Source: Viola odorata (taxonomy: Eukaryota > Streptophyta > Magnoliopsida > Malpighiales > Violaceae). Taken from it: a DNA stretch of 64,000 bases. The stretch covers positions 48,706,327 to 48,770,326 of the forward strand of contig OY829539.1 in NCBI GenBank assembly GCA_963691705.1. The letters run 5' to 3'. The position numbers were made by a program, and so were the translations under genes. Positions 36,304 through 58,776 of the stretch are shown here, one piece after another (positions within the stretch are counted from its first letter, which is position 1; every line of letters begins with the position of its first letter). The notes under the pieces are model-generated. The model worked only from the letters and a program-made list of their open reading frames with translations. It searched no databases and had not been told where the DNA came from.

Positions 36304-37549
36304 TAGGTGAGGCGGAAGGGGTTGAAATTAAACCCTAATTTTGGAAAAACCAGACGGAGTGGGCGGAGGCGTGAAGCTAGGGTTTGTATCATACTCCGCT
36401 GGTAGTTCGAATTTGTTCAAAAAGCGGCTACCGTTTTTTATTTCGATAATAATTTATTCCGTTTTAATTCAGAACAACTTTAAGATGCTAAACTTGAGTC
36501 CATGGGCTATGTTAGCCCAATAAACTTCAGGATCAGGCTTTTTAAAGCTCTGCCCCAGCCCAACTTAAAACTACTGCAACTAATTTAATTAATTCTTGTG
36601 GTTATCTACAATTACGTTATTGCGATGGAATTTTGTCGCTTGCAGTCGTCTAAGCAATTAGGTCTTATTAAAATTAAAATTCCTCATATGTAACTATGAA
36701 TTTTATTATATGAGCTTATTTGCTTGAAGATGTAAAGAACATTCCTCTATGTCAACTATCAAGTACAACCATAAATCATTTTTAAACCCCATATTAGTGT
36801 TGAAAGCATAAAATGAGAACTCTATTGCTAAGATTTTTTAACATATTGTCAATTATCGAGTAGTTAAATGTAGCATGATCGTTATCATTATACAAGCTTT
36901 TAGCATGAAAAAAATACATAGTATGTCATTATTAGAACCATGTTAACTTGACATGTAAGGGTTATTAGGCCTCTACAGTGTGAGTTGTTTTTCTCGTTTT
37001 TGGGTTAAGTTGATTGTTTGGATATTTTAAGACTCTACCGCTAGTTAATGTAATCATTTCTTATAGTATGTGAAAATCAACATTCTTATGATAAAAAATA
37101 AGTTACTTTCAAATAATATAAGAGAAGAGTTTTGACTAACTTATTATTTCATTACACTAGACTACAATCAAATGCAACAAACTTAAGCAAATTATTTCAA
37201 AGATATATCTACAAAAGATCATCATAATTAATTATCATTGTTAACAAATATGGATGATTTAGAGAAAGTATTTGACCATAGGGCCCAAGCCCAACGGTTT
37301 GAGACTATGACCGGCCTTTTTTGTTGGGAAAAATCAAATGAGATTATGAAATACCGAGTCGTCGTTAACTACTTCGATCTCAGCACATGACGGTCTCTTT
37401 TATTTATTTTCTCATATTTATTCTCGATTTTTATTTTTCTTGGAAAGGATATTTGAATTTCTTTTTGGAATTAAATGAAGTGAAAAAATCTGTGAAAAAA
37501 GGAAAAAAATCTATAATTTTGGCGCTCATTATTTTTGCTTTCCCTCTCT
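36304..37549. other. Shared divergent promoter region (CCHC gene and SMC3)
   Basis: The CCHC gene reads left from 36303 and SMC3 reads right from about 37550, so this 1.25 kb serves both promoters. It is AT-rich. The only motif singled out is the E2F-like site at 37518. Confidence 0.6.
37518..37525 (+). promoter_or_regulatory. E2F-like site TTTGGCGC
   Basis: TTTGGCGC fits the E2F consensus TTTSSCGC. It lies about 30 bp before the presumed SMC3 5' untranslated exon. Cohesin genes are commonly S-phase induced through E2F, so the position and gene fit. No expression evidence is available here. Confidence 0.55.
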
Positions 37550-37955
37550 AATGCCCCAAAATCCGAAGCCAGAAGGCTTTCTTCACAAGTTTCTTTCAAC
37601 TTCTACTCAGCTGTCTTCCATTCCTCTACTCGCTGCTCATTCACCACTAAACCGGTAAGCATTTCTCTACTACTCTACCGTATAGTTCAAACAAGCTATT
37701 GATTCAATTCAAATCTCAAACCCTAGAAGTTACTTTCAGACCATGCTCGATATTTGTTTTTCCCTTTTTGCATAGCTAGGGTTTTAGTCTTTGACTTCAA
37801 TTCACGGTAATCCGAACTCTATCTTGAATTCGTTTTACTTTCTAGAGGACAAATTAAGTTTGATTGTGCCTTTTCTGCACTGGAAATAAAATACGGTTAT
37901 TGATGGAGTTTTTTGTTTGGATGACAGAACTGGATAATTGTGTAATCTTGGAATC

Positions 37956-48391
<10,436 letters not shown>

Positions 48392-48984
48392 GGTTAGGCC
48401 CTCTTTTCTTTGACTTGTTTCAATTAAACTAGAAAAAAGGGGTTTTAATTATAGTTGTATTCTTAAATCGAAGTTGGTTGCTAAAGTTAAACCACTACAT
48501 AACGAGCAAATTCATAATCTTTTGTTGATGCAGCTATTATTCATGAAGGAATGAAGATCATCTATGACCGTTTTAGCAAGTACTTTGCGCAAAGTGATGC
48601 CAGCTTCTGTGTTCTATGTTCTGGTGCTGGAATCTTAAAAATGTATAGGTACTAAACAAATGAAACATTTCTAGTTTGTAGGTTGTGGTAAATTTTAGTT
48701 GCTCATTGTAAATTCTTCTAACATGCAAGGGATTCTCCGACTCGGGAGCGTAGTAAACGATTATATCCCCTGTAAATTGCTTCTCACGTTCTAAGTTTAA
48801 GTTCTTATTAATTTTGGCATCGGTTAATAGCTGGTGAACAAAAATATGGATTTAGTTCATTTTATCATGTGGATTTCGGATCGTTGAGATTTCCACTTGC
48901 AGGACATGGATTCGTGAGATTTTCTGCAGTAATATTTCATGATATCAGCAGTAATTTTCTAGCGGCGTGATTTGACCAATCTTT
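48392..48984. other. SMC3 3' region
   Basis: Follows the SMC3 stop codon. A good acceptor (gatgcag at about 48534) suggests an intron in the 3' untranslated region or an alternative end. No other gene was identified. Confidence 0.5.
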
Positions 48985-49144
48985 TCTGTTAGAATCATCC
49001 GACTCCTGAGATCCATAGATCGGACTTTTATGGGGCTGTTTTATAGCTTTGCATCGCATAATTCACTGTTGTATGCATAGGATCCCTAAATCACTTTTTT
49101 GGGTCCTTTCATAGAAACTTTCCCGTCTCTACTGGCTTGCTTAG

Positions 49145-49255
49145 GCTCTGTACCTGAGCAAAGTTCTGTGTTGGTCTGCTGTTGATGTATCAAAGGTGTT
49201 CGATAAAATGCTTGAGAGAGTAATTAAGGACCCGGATGATGATACTGTCCTTTGA
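49145..49255 (+). pseudogene. Orphan last-exon-like frame, copy A
   Basis: After an acceptor-like gcttag, 36 codons run to a TGA: ALYLSK...VSKVFDKMLER...DPDDDTVL. The duplicate at 61810-61920 keeps the same length and stop. I do not recognise the protein. It looks like the C-terminal exon of a gene whose other parts are absent. Confidence 0.45.
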
Positions 49256-49661
49256 TCTTGATTAAGAGCAGGATAGTCTTAAGACTTAAGACTTGGTGTA
49301 ATACAGAGTCCAAGTCTTGTTCTCTAATGCTCCATTCTAGCTTGTTTGGTCATTTTTTATATTTGCGCATATAGGAGTGTGTACGATCAAAGAAAGATTG
49401 ATGCCTCTCCTAACCATCTTCTTTGTGATCTTAAAAAAAGTATAATATATCACGAGATCTTACAATTGACTTCTACAGATGATATAAGTTAGAGAAGAAA
49501 ATGAGGTTGAATCAAAGAGGTAAACTAGGAAGGAACATAAATAGATATGGAAATCATTATCGGTAATTAATATTGTAATTTTAAATGATCTATTTATAGT
49601 ATGTCTTTTATTGTGGAGTAGTGTGATTTTCAGCTTGACATTTCATGTCATTCTAGAAGTC

Positions 49662-50628
49662 TAGGGATGGTAATTGGACGGGTATGGAGCGGGTAAATAC
49701 TATCCATACCGCACCTGTAAATTTGCGGGTAATCCATACTCGGACCCGCATCCATATGGAGCGGTTAAGAGAAAAACAATTATACCCGCGGATACCCACG
49801 AATACCCGCGGATACCCACGAATACCCGCAAATTTGGTTAAATTTCAAATTTCAATTAAATTAATATCAAAAGATCGATATCACCCACAAACTCAGTATG
49901 ATAACGAATGAAATTTTAATCTCACAACATTCTTATTATTTCATGTTTGATTACCAAACAATTCGATAGTATTTTCTGTAAAATATGATATAAAATCTCA
50001 AATTTGAATTCTATAATATGCATTTGTAGCCGTGATCAAGAAAATAAAGAAGTAAATAAAAATAAAATAGTATTTGTACAACATGCACTATGAAATTTCT
50101 TTATTTACGATTGGAGAAGATGTTTGATGCGATGCAAATATGATACTAACCGCTACTTTAAAATAATAAATTAAAATAACAGAGAAAAGTATAGACCTGA
50201 AGTTTATATGTTATAACCTAATAATGATTTTCTGATACTTGTCCTAAACTGTCAAAGATTAGCATGACATTGTGATGTGGTTAGCAGGATCAACTCACAA
50301 ATTGCCTACAAAAATATACTATACCCTCCATGATTCATGTTCCATTCTAGCAAATTAATTTTGATATTATATATATTAATATGTGTGCCTAACCAAATTA
50401 CAATTAATTAGTTCCTATAAATTACAATATATAATTATATATATATTGTGGATATTTAGTGCGGGTATTGGAGCGGGTAAACACTATCCATACCCACATC
50501 CATACCGGCACTTTGCGGGTGCGGGTATATCTATACCTGCAAAACACCCACAATATGCGGGTAATACCCACCCACAATTACGGGTATTAGACGGATATCC
50601 ATATCCGCAGACAGAATTGTCATCCCTA
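49662..50628. mobile_element. Non-autonomous hAT element, copy A
   Basis: 967 bp bounded by tagggatggtaatt and its inverted counterpart aattgtcatcccta, with a perfect 8-bp target duplication TAGAAGTC at 49654-49661 and 50629-50636. Both ends are full of gcgggta/tacccgc repeats. The middle is AT-rich and non-coding. The same insertion with the same flanks exists in copy B, so it predates the duplication. Confidence 0.92.
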
Positions 50629-51563
50629 TAGAAGTCTATTCGGGGAATTAATTCTAACAAAATAGCATTACTTAAATAAATAATAGGATAACGTTTGAAC
50701 TGTGTACGAATTACGGTTTATATGGATAGTAATAGGAAGTAGATAATTCTTCTTCTTCTTCTCACTATTTATCCATAGGAAGTTGAAAAATATTGATAAT
50801 ATATCTACTCTCCAAATCAGCGACAACTATCAGCTTATCGAGAAAATAAAAATTATAAAAAATAAAAAACTCTAAAAAAAATAAATGATTAATGTAAAAC
50901 ATGCATTAAACATGAATTTTTAGAAGAAAATAAAGAAAACCCTAACTGATGATGCAACCGATTCCTATTGAAGTAAAATCAAATTGTGTTTGTTTGCAAA
51001 ATAAAGGAAAAACAAAAACAAACAAATCTCTAAGATCATGTCATTAACTACCTAGTGACAATAGTCGTTATATCGTTTTAATCTTCTTCTTTTTTACATG
51101 TAAACACAAGTTCAAAGGAGTTAGGTTTTTACACAACGTTAACTTCCTCCCTCTATGGATAATCTTATCGTATATCATAATTATCTCTCTCCCTCTCTCT
51201 AATCTCTTTATATATAGAGAGAGCAAACAGCAACTGACAATGCTCATTTTCTAGGCTTCACCTTCACCTGCAGGTTACCCTGAGTTTTATTGCTCATCAT
51301 CTCTGGTTTTAGTGTACTAATTTATATTTCTATTTTCATTACATTTTCATGTTCCATTATTTCGGGTTTAATGGGTTTTGTGATGCAATTCTAAATGATG
51401 TAACTCATTCAGTGACTCACATCATGAGTTCGAGTCTCTAATTAGAAAAATCAAACCAACATGGATTTTTCATATGTTACGTTACATGTTTGTTTGTTTT
51501 TTTTTTAATTAAAGTGTTTTTTTTTCTTCCTACTCAGGTATATAGCATTAAACAAGCAAAGAT

Positions 51564-52908
51564 GGAGGCAGGCAGATCAGCTCTCCATAAAGGATGCTTC
51601 TGGAAGGTAGGGAATGGTGAACGGATACGGATTTGGAAAGTCCAGTGGTTTCCGAGAACAGTGACTGGGATGATCACAACACCGGTCATGGGCCTCGATG
51701 AGGAGGCTACAGTGGCTGAGCTTATAGATAGGGACCGGAGGTGCTGGAAGACAGACCTTGTGGAACAGTTTTTTCTACCACAGGAAATATCAGCAATATT
51801 AAGCCTACCGTTTAGTCGGAGTGAGGCGAATGATACTCTTGTGTGGAAAGGTACTACAAATGAGAAGTATTCAGTTCGTAGTGGATACCACTGTCTTACA
51901 TCGGTTACTGCGCAGGAGTGCCCAGAATCCAGTAGAGGTTGGTGGAAATTCTTGTGGGGACTTTCTATCCCTCCAAAGTTCAAAAACTTCAAGTAACTCT
52001 CTCCCTACCAGGGTGAATCTATCTAGGCGGGGTGTATCGGTGCACCCCGTGTGCCCCTGCTGCAACGAGGAGGTAGAATCGACTCCGCATCTGCTGCTGT
52101 CTTGCCCATTTGCCAGTGGGGAAAGTTTGCTTTCTGGGGTAGGGTTTCGGGGCTGCAAGGAGATGGTTGGGTGGATTGGCTAGCAGGGCTACTGGATGAC
52201 TCGGATATAGAGAAGCTTATCTCCATCCTTTGGTCCCTATGGACATCGAGGAATAACAGGATCTTCCGCCAGTGCGCCAGTGCGAGGAAACAACCCAAGA
52301 GGTGGTTATTAGGGGTGGAAAATTACTGTCTGATTTCAAGGAGGCATGGTCTCAGCAACATAGGCCCGCTGCCCCGCCTCCCCAACCTGTGAACCCGAGA
52401 TGGATGCCTCCTCCTACAGGGGTGGTAAAGGTGAACACGGATGCAGCGGTCGGGACTACGGGCATTGGCTTGGGATTTATAGCCCGGGATGCAAAGGGTG
52501 AAACAGTGTTATCAGGAGCAATCTACCTTCCGCATAGAGCTGAGGCGCGAACAACATAGGCTCTAGCGCTGAGAGACGCAGTAACACAGGCTCGCCAATG
52601 GGGCTACGGCAAGATTATAGTTGAGTCTGGTTGCTTGCAGAACGTCCTCGCCCTGACCAATGGAGACTTCCCACTAAGCTACTCGGGATTGGTGTTGGAA
52701 GAGGTGGCACGCCTAGCCTCTACTTTTCATAGCTGCTCCTTTTCGCACACAGGACGGTCCATGAATATCCCAGCACATGAGTTAGGCCAATTGGTTTTGA
52801 TTTCCGGTTTAGGAAATGTATGGATAGGGGAATACCCCGAGGTGATCACACCTTTTGTACTTGCAGATTTAAATTAATCTAATTATTTCTTCCTTTCAAA
52901 AAAAAAAA
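51564..52908 (+). mobile_element. 5'-truncated LINE with RNase H, inserted at the GH3 start
   Basis: The segment encodes a reverse-transcriptase zinc-binding region (GCFWKVGNGERIRIWKVQWFP; CPCCNEEVESTPHLLLSCPFA) and an RNase H domain (VKVNTDAAVG, HRAEAR, IIVESGC), in the order of plant L1-type retrotransposons. It ends in about 12 A residues. A 14-bp target duplication, aaacaagcaaagat, flanks it at 51550-51563 and 52909-52922. The frame is broken near 51990 and by a TAG at 52558, and the usual third RNase H aspartate is Gly (ESGC), so it is dead. It lacks the endonuclease and most of the reverse transcriptase. Confidence 0.9.
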
Positions 52909-52922
52909 AAACAAGCAAAGAT

Positions 52923-55581
52923 AGCAAATAGGAACTTGTTGGTTCCCTTACTTGGGTTTCTTCTGCTCATCACCAGCGGTTTAGCAACCAACACATCAGC
53001 AGCAGAAGAATACATGAGATACAAAGATCCAAACCAGCCCTTGAATCTTAGGATCAGAGACCTTATGAAAAGGATGACCCTCCAAAAAAAGATTGGTCAA
53101 ATGACCCAACTGGACCGCACAGCTGCCACTCCTGATATCTTGAAAGATTACTCCATTGGCAGCCTTCTTAGTGGTGGAGGAAGTGTCCCTCTCCCTAAAG
53201 CCACCCCACAAGATTGGATTCAAATGTTCAATTCATTCCAAAATGCTTCCCTCTCGAGCCGACTCGGGATTCCTTTGATCTATGGGATTGATGCTGTTCA
53301 TGGCCACAACAATGTGTTCAAGGCCACTATTTTCCCACATAATGTTGGCCTAGGAGCTGCAAGGTATTGCTACTATATCATCAGTGGAAATTTGTTGTTT
53401 TTTTCATTAAAAAAAAAGATGGTTTTTGACATGAACACCAATTTTTACAGGGATCCTGACCTCATGAAGAGAATTGGTGCTGCTACTGCTCTTGAAGTTA
53501 GAGCAACTGGGCTTAATTATGTTACTATATCATCAGTGGAAATTTGTTGTTTTTTTCATTAAAAAAAAGATGGTTTTTGACATGAACAACAATTTTTACA
53601 GGGATCCTGACCACATGAAGAGAATTGGTGCTGCTACTGCTCTTGAAGTTAGAGCAACTGGGCTTAATTATGTTTTTGCCCCGTGCATTGCGGTATGGAT
53701 TAATCTGTTTCTTGAATAGTTAGCATAAGTTTTTTTTATTGAAAGTACAAGTTTTTATGCTTATTTCTTCTATTTGTATACATTAGGTATGCAGAGATCC
53801 TAGATGGGGTAGATGTTATGAGAGCTACAGTGAGGATCCTGACATTGTTAAAGAGATGACAGACATCATGCTTGGGCTGCAAGGTGAAATTCCTGCCAAT
53901 TCTCCAAAGGGTGTGCCTTATGTTGGTGGAAGGTAGGTTTTGATTAACTAATCTTTTACTTCTTTGAACCAAAAGGATAGTTTCTTGGTCTAGCTATTGC
54001 ATTTCGTTATTCATGATAATATATTATTTCTTGATATAGGGACAAGGTTGCAGCTTGTGCAAAGCACTTCTTGGGTGATGGTGGTACAACCAGAGGGCTT
54101 AATGAGAACAACACAGAGATTGACTTCCATGGTCTAATGAGCATTCACTTGCCGGGTTATTCAAAGTCTATCATTGATGGTGTTTCAACTGTTATGGTCT
54201 CCTACTCAAGTTGGAATGGAAAAAAGATGCATGCCAATCGTGATCTAGGTACTAATATCATTGTTGTATTTGTTCTTTTCTATCCTCTCTGCCCAGCTCC
54301 AGAAATTTTACATGTTTGTTTCTGTTGATTTTGCAGGGATTTGTAATCTCTGATTGGCAGAGTATCGACAGGTTACTTCACCAGAACATTCCAACTACAC
54401 ATTCTCAGTTGAACAAGGAATTTCAGCTGGCATTGACATGGTTAGTAGTGGTACTTTTCTTGCTTCCAGTTCCTTACCATGAATACATATTGAAACTTAA
54501 TTTTTTTAGATCATGGTTCCCTTCAACCATACTGAGTTCATTGACATTCTAACCAACTTGGTTAAAACCAATGTAATCCCGATGAGCCGTATCGATGATG
54601 CTGTTAGGAGGATTCTGAGAGTCAAATTCACCATGGGGTTGTTTGAGAATCCCTTAGCTGATGAGACCTTTGTCGACCAGCTCGGAAGCCAGGTTAGTGT
54701 AAATTAACCAATTCTTCATTAATTTTCTGTATAATAATAGTTATGAATGATACATATCTCTAAATTAAACAGGCTTTGGCAAGAGAAGCTGTGAGGAAAT
54801 CACTTGTTCTATTGAAAAATGGAGAGCTAGCAGATAGTCCATTGCTTCCTCTTCCCAAGAATGCATCCAAGATCCTTGTAGCTGGAACTCACGCCAACAA
54901 TCTTGGATATCAATGTGGTGGCTGGACTATCACCTGGCAAGGACTTGGTGGCAACAACAACACTGCTGGTATATTTATATTTTCAGTTTGTCGAGTGTCC
55001 TTTCTACCATTCTGCAGTTCGAGCATGGTTTTCTCTACTCTCATACTCCAATAACTAATAACTACTAACTATTGTGTTGTTACCAACTTGCAGGAACCAC
55101 CATCTTGAATGGGATCACCGCGACTGTTGATCCAAGCACAGAGATTGTGTACAGTGAGAACCCAGATGCTGATTTTGTGAAATCCAACAGTTTCTCCTAC
55201 GCCATTGTTGTTGTAGGGGAGGCTCCTTATGCAGAGACAGATGGTGACAGTGTGGACTTGGCAATCATAGAACCAGGTGCTAAAACAATCACCAATGTCT
55301 GTGGCAGCATCAATTGTGTTGTGGTGGTTGTTTCTGGTAGACCAGTAGTGATTGAGCCGTACATTTCTCAAATCGATGTGCTTGTTGCTGCTTGGCTGCC
55401 CGGTATGGAAGGACAAGGAGTTGCAGATGTTCTGTTTGGTGATTATGGTTTTACTGCAAAACTTCCTCGTACTTGGATGAAGAGTGTGGATCAATTGCCT
55501 ATGAATGTTCAAGGTGCTGAATACGATCCTCTCTTCCCCTTTGGTTTTGGACTCATAACTGGAGCTGCTACTGCTAATTAA
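52923..55581 (+). pseudogene. GH3 beta-glucosidase pseudogene
   Basis: Eight exon blocks match plant GH3 exo-beta-glucosidases (ExoI/BGLC-like, secreted cell-wall enzymes): 52923-53363, 53602-53692, 53787-53932, 54040-54248, 54337-54440, 54510-54692, 54773-54968, 55094-55581. Motifs kept include [24 protein letters not shown], the nucleophile block [23 protein letters not shown], the acid/base region [11 protein letters not shown], and PLFPFGFGL near the end. A signal-peptide-like [17 protein letters not shown] starts it. Damage: the expected start codon reads ATA beside a LINE; a 152-bp tandem copy duplicates part of exon 2; the end of exon 4 is missing or unrecognisable; about one base is lost near 54372 in exon 5, moving the next 60 bases out of frame. 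The last three exons are clean, so decay is recent. Confidence 0.88.
53371..53675 (+). repeat. 152-bp tandem duplication covering intron 1/exon 2 of the GH3 gene
   Basis: A unit starting actatatcatcagtgg occurs at 53372 and 53524. Each copy has an intron tail, an acceptor and most of exon 2 (DPD...[20 protein letters not shown]). The first copy has no donor and runs straight back into intron sequence. Differences are few (CTC versus CAC), showing recent origin. Confidence 0.9.
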
Positions 55582-56339
55582 GGCTTCTGATAGAAAGAAA
55601 TAGGGTAGGTAGTTTTAGTTGTGTTGATGAACAATTAGGTTGTTCCTGTTTTTATTTTATTATGTATTGATTCCTTATCCAGGAAAAGAGATTAGTGGTT
55701 TTAATCTTTACTTTGCATTAGTACTAAATAAGTTGTAATAAAATAGTAAACACAATCCCCTTGTAAAGAGCTCTCTCTCATCACTATCCAACAAAAGAAC
55801 ATTCCCCATAAATCTTTTCTGGGTAAGAACTTCAAGATCCTTGTCAGCACTTTCCTTAACCTGCAGAGCTTCAGCCTGAAACTTACTCACCATGCTATCG
55901 AGCTCTCTACCCTTCTTCCTCTCTAGAAAAACTTCATGCACCCCCTTCATCTCTTCTAACCTGCAGCTTTCTGGTGAATGGTGTGGCTAGACAGTTTGCA
56001 CACTTTAAAGTATGTAGTGACAACATCTTCACTTAGAATTATGTCTTGACCTCTTACTGGATTTTTGAACTCATGTAATGAGTAATGATACTCCGGCCAA
56101 AAAAACATAACATTTCTATTTGTTTTAATCTCATTTTACTATTTTTCATTTTTACTCAATTGATTCAAATGACGAGAAATTTTGAATTTTTTTTTAAAAT
56201 TTTGATTAGTTTATCGGGAAAAAAAAGTATAGAAATAATATAAAATAAATGTTATTCTTGATTATAAAAATACAAGAAGTGAAAACTAGGTACGATTAAT
56301 TATTTAACATATTTCTATTTGTTATTCTTGTCTCCACGG
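55582..56339 (-). other. Intergenic with a coiled-coil gene fragment
   Basis: On the minus strand 55950-55730 reads MKGVHEVFLERKKG..., then SKFQAEALQVKESADKDLEVL, a charged coiled-coil-like stretch. It could be a fragment of a kinesin-like or structural gene, but I do not recognise it. The remainder is AT-rich with no supported gene. Confidence 0.35.
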
Positions 56340-57345
56340 TATCCTATTCAGTTCTGATGGAAGGCGACCTAAGAGGGGCCTCAGAAGATCCTCTCTCTAC
56401 TTTCCTTTTTATCCTTTGTACAGAAGGTCTCTCGGTCTTGCTACATGAAGCTAATCAACTTCAACTGATCCATGGTATTTCGGTTTGTCAGGGAGGTCCC
56501 CCTATCAGCCACCTTTTCTATACCGATGATAGTCTGATCTTTGTCTGCAGTAATTGCAGGAATTCTAGCCAAATATGAGGAAGCATCGGGTCAAAAGATT
56601 AACTTGGAGAAATCGGAAGTGGTGTTCAGTAGGAATGTTAGCGCTGGAAATAGAGAGGCGATTCAACGTAGACTCGACGTTAGAATGGTGAGTCATCACT
56701 CGAGGTATCTGGGCCTTCCAGTGGGTTTCGGTCGGTCAAAAAAGGCTTTATTTAGCTCCGTCCGTGACCGTCTGTTCAAATGCCTAAACGGGTGGAAAGA
56801 GAAATCTTTGTCCCAGGCAAGGAACGAGGTGCTTATTAAATCTATTGCGCAATCTATCCCAACTTACCTTATGAGCTATTTTGAGATCCCTCGGGGTGCC
56901 TGCGATGAGATGGAGAGTGCAATGACACAATATTGGTGGGGAGGAAGTGAAGATCATTATAAGGTTAGTGGGTTTCATGGAACAAGCTTTGTAAAGCTAA
57001 GCGGGAGGGCGGTTTGGGGTTCCACAAATTGAGGGAATTTAACCTTGCACTTTTGGCTAAGCAAGGTTGGTGTATTATTCAGCATCCAAATTCTCTCTTG
57101 ACTAGGGTGTTGAAGGCCATATATTTTCCTTCGGGTAGCTTCCTTGATGCCCCGTTAGGCTCTCGTCCTAGTTATCTTTGGAGGAGTTTCTTGGCTGGAC
57201 GTGACGCACTTGCAAAAGGGTGCATTTGCTAGGTAGGGAATGGTGAACGAATCCGTATCTGGGACGACCAATGGATTCCATCCTCCATATCTGGTTTAGC
57301 TCATTCTCCAGTCTCTCTCCTCCAAGCAGATGCAACAATCAATTA
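56340..57345 (+). mobile_element. LINE reverse-transcriptase fragment
   Basis: Plus-strand frames in three pieces show the L1-type palm motif around LFYTDDSLIF, then QKINLEKSEVVFSRN, RYLGLPVGFGRSKKALF, and the zinc-region start VGNGERIRIWDDQWIP. Frameshifts near 56560 and 57000 and a TAG near 57231 disable it. It is a different piece from the LINE at 51564: the two overlap only around VGNGERIRIW and differ there. It stops where duplication copy B begins. Confidence 0.85.
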
Positions 57346-58776
57346 TCTGTTAGAATCATTCGACTCCTGAGATCCACAGATCGGACTTTTATGGGGCTGC
57401 TTTATAGCTTTGCATCGCATAATTCACTGTTGCATGCATAGGATCCCTAAATCACTTTTTTTGGTCCTTTCATAGAAACTTTCCCGTCTCTAGGGCTGCT
57501 CAAAACTTCAGAATTCCGAATTTCTGATTTTTCCGACCCGAAATTTTGAATTTTGAAATTCGGAATTTCAGAATTCGGAATTCGATACCCGAATTAAAAT
57601 TTCTGGTCGGAACGGGATGGGTTTTGAAAAATTTGGGTACCCGAAATACCCGAATTTTTCAAGCCTAAAACGACTAAGCCCAAATAACCTAACATTCTCC
57701 TCCTCTTTCGATTTCAATTCAACTCACTCTCTTTACCAAAGCCGCCGTCCACCATCACCAAACACAACCAGCGGTCCAGCGCTGCCCGATCTCTCCTCAC
57801 CATCACCAACACACCATCTTCAAAACCACCACCGTCCACCACCAACGCCGCCGACCCTTTAACCGATTTAACACCGCCGATCCACCAACACAGAGCACAC
57901 TACACAGCGCCGCCGTCCACCACCAGCACCGCCGATCCACCAACACAAAACACACTACACAGCGCCTCCTCCCGATCTCTCCTCACCATCAGGTATAATT
58001 ATGAGTTTCGAGTTTCTTGGCTGATGAGGTATAATTATTTGTTGCAATACATGGTTGTGCAACTGGCTGTGATTATAGATTAGTCGAAGTTATTGTGTTT
58101 TAATTTCTTAAAATTTCATCTTTTTTATATATTTTTTTCTATTAAAAAAACCATTGATTTACAGCACACTTAAGCACATGAAACCGATATTTACCTACTA
58201 TTTCGCCTAGTGCTAAGAGAAAGCTTTTCCATCACTCCAACATTCTCCTTTAGTTTATCTCTTCACTAATATAATTTTCTATTTTATTTATGTAAAGGGT
58301 TTACAGTTTGACATGTTTGTGCATCTGTGATGTCTTTTATTCACGTGTCAAACCCTTCCCCTAAAATTTAAAACACATTAGAGTCATACCTGTTCACATC
58401 TGTGATGGCTTCAATGTACACTTACGTAAGACTAAATCTCAGTGAGTTTTTCTTTTCCTGTGTTGTATAATTGTAATGGTTGAAGCACTGAATGTTCCAC
58501 ACAATCTATGCCCTATGCTATGTAAATAATATATATGGTGTAGCCATATGGCTGTCCTGTTATTGTCAATTTTATTTTTTAAGAAAAAGATTAAACTAAA
58601 ATTAACTTGATTTTCTGTTTTATTAATTAGGAGGAAGATGTCTGCTAACCTAGTTGATGCGGATGTGGTAATGAAAGACAAAGCAGAAGCTGTTGTGGTA
58701 GTGGTGGCAAATACACAAAACGCAACTTGCGGCGCCGACTACTGCTACAGTAAAGATAGAGAAGAAAAGGAAGACG

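Larger units (their letters stand above)
48985..51189 (+). repeat. Segmental duplication, copy A (empty of the 4.3-kb hAT)
   Basis: This segment matches 57346-64000 in the same order and orientation, apart from two insertions in the second copy (57491-61786 and about 63684-63874). The match runs to the window edge, so the true length is unknown. Copy A keeps the unfilled target cccgtctctactgg at about 49122. It contains a hAT-like element (49662-50628) and a 36-codon frame (49145-49255), and leads into the GH3 pseudogene. Confidence 0.92.

Noticed and set aside
51400..51470. SINE-like B box (gttcgagtc) near the LINE
   Set aside because: No convincing A box at the right distance.
57617..57992. 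Pro/Ser/His-rich open frame at the 5' part of the hAT element
   Set aside because: Low-complexity repeats (ccgccgtccaccacc) and a good splice donor at 57993 suggest an untranslated exon, not a protein.
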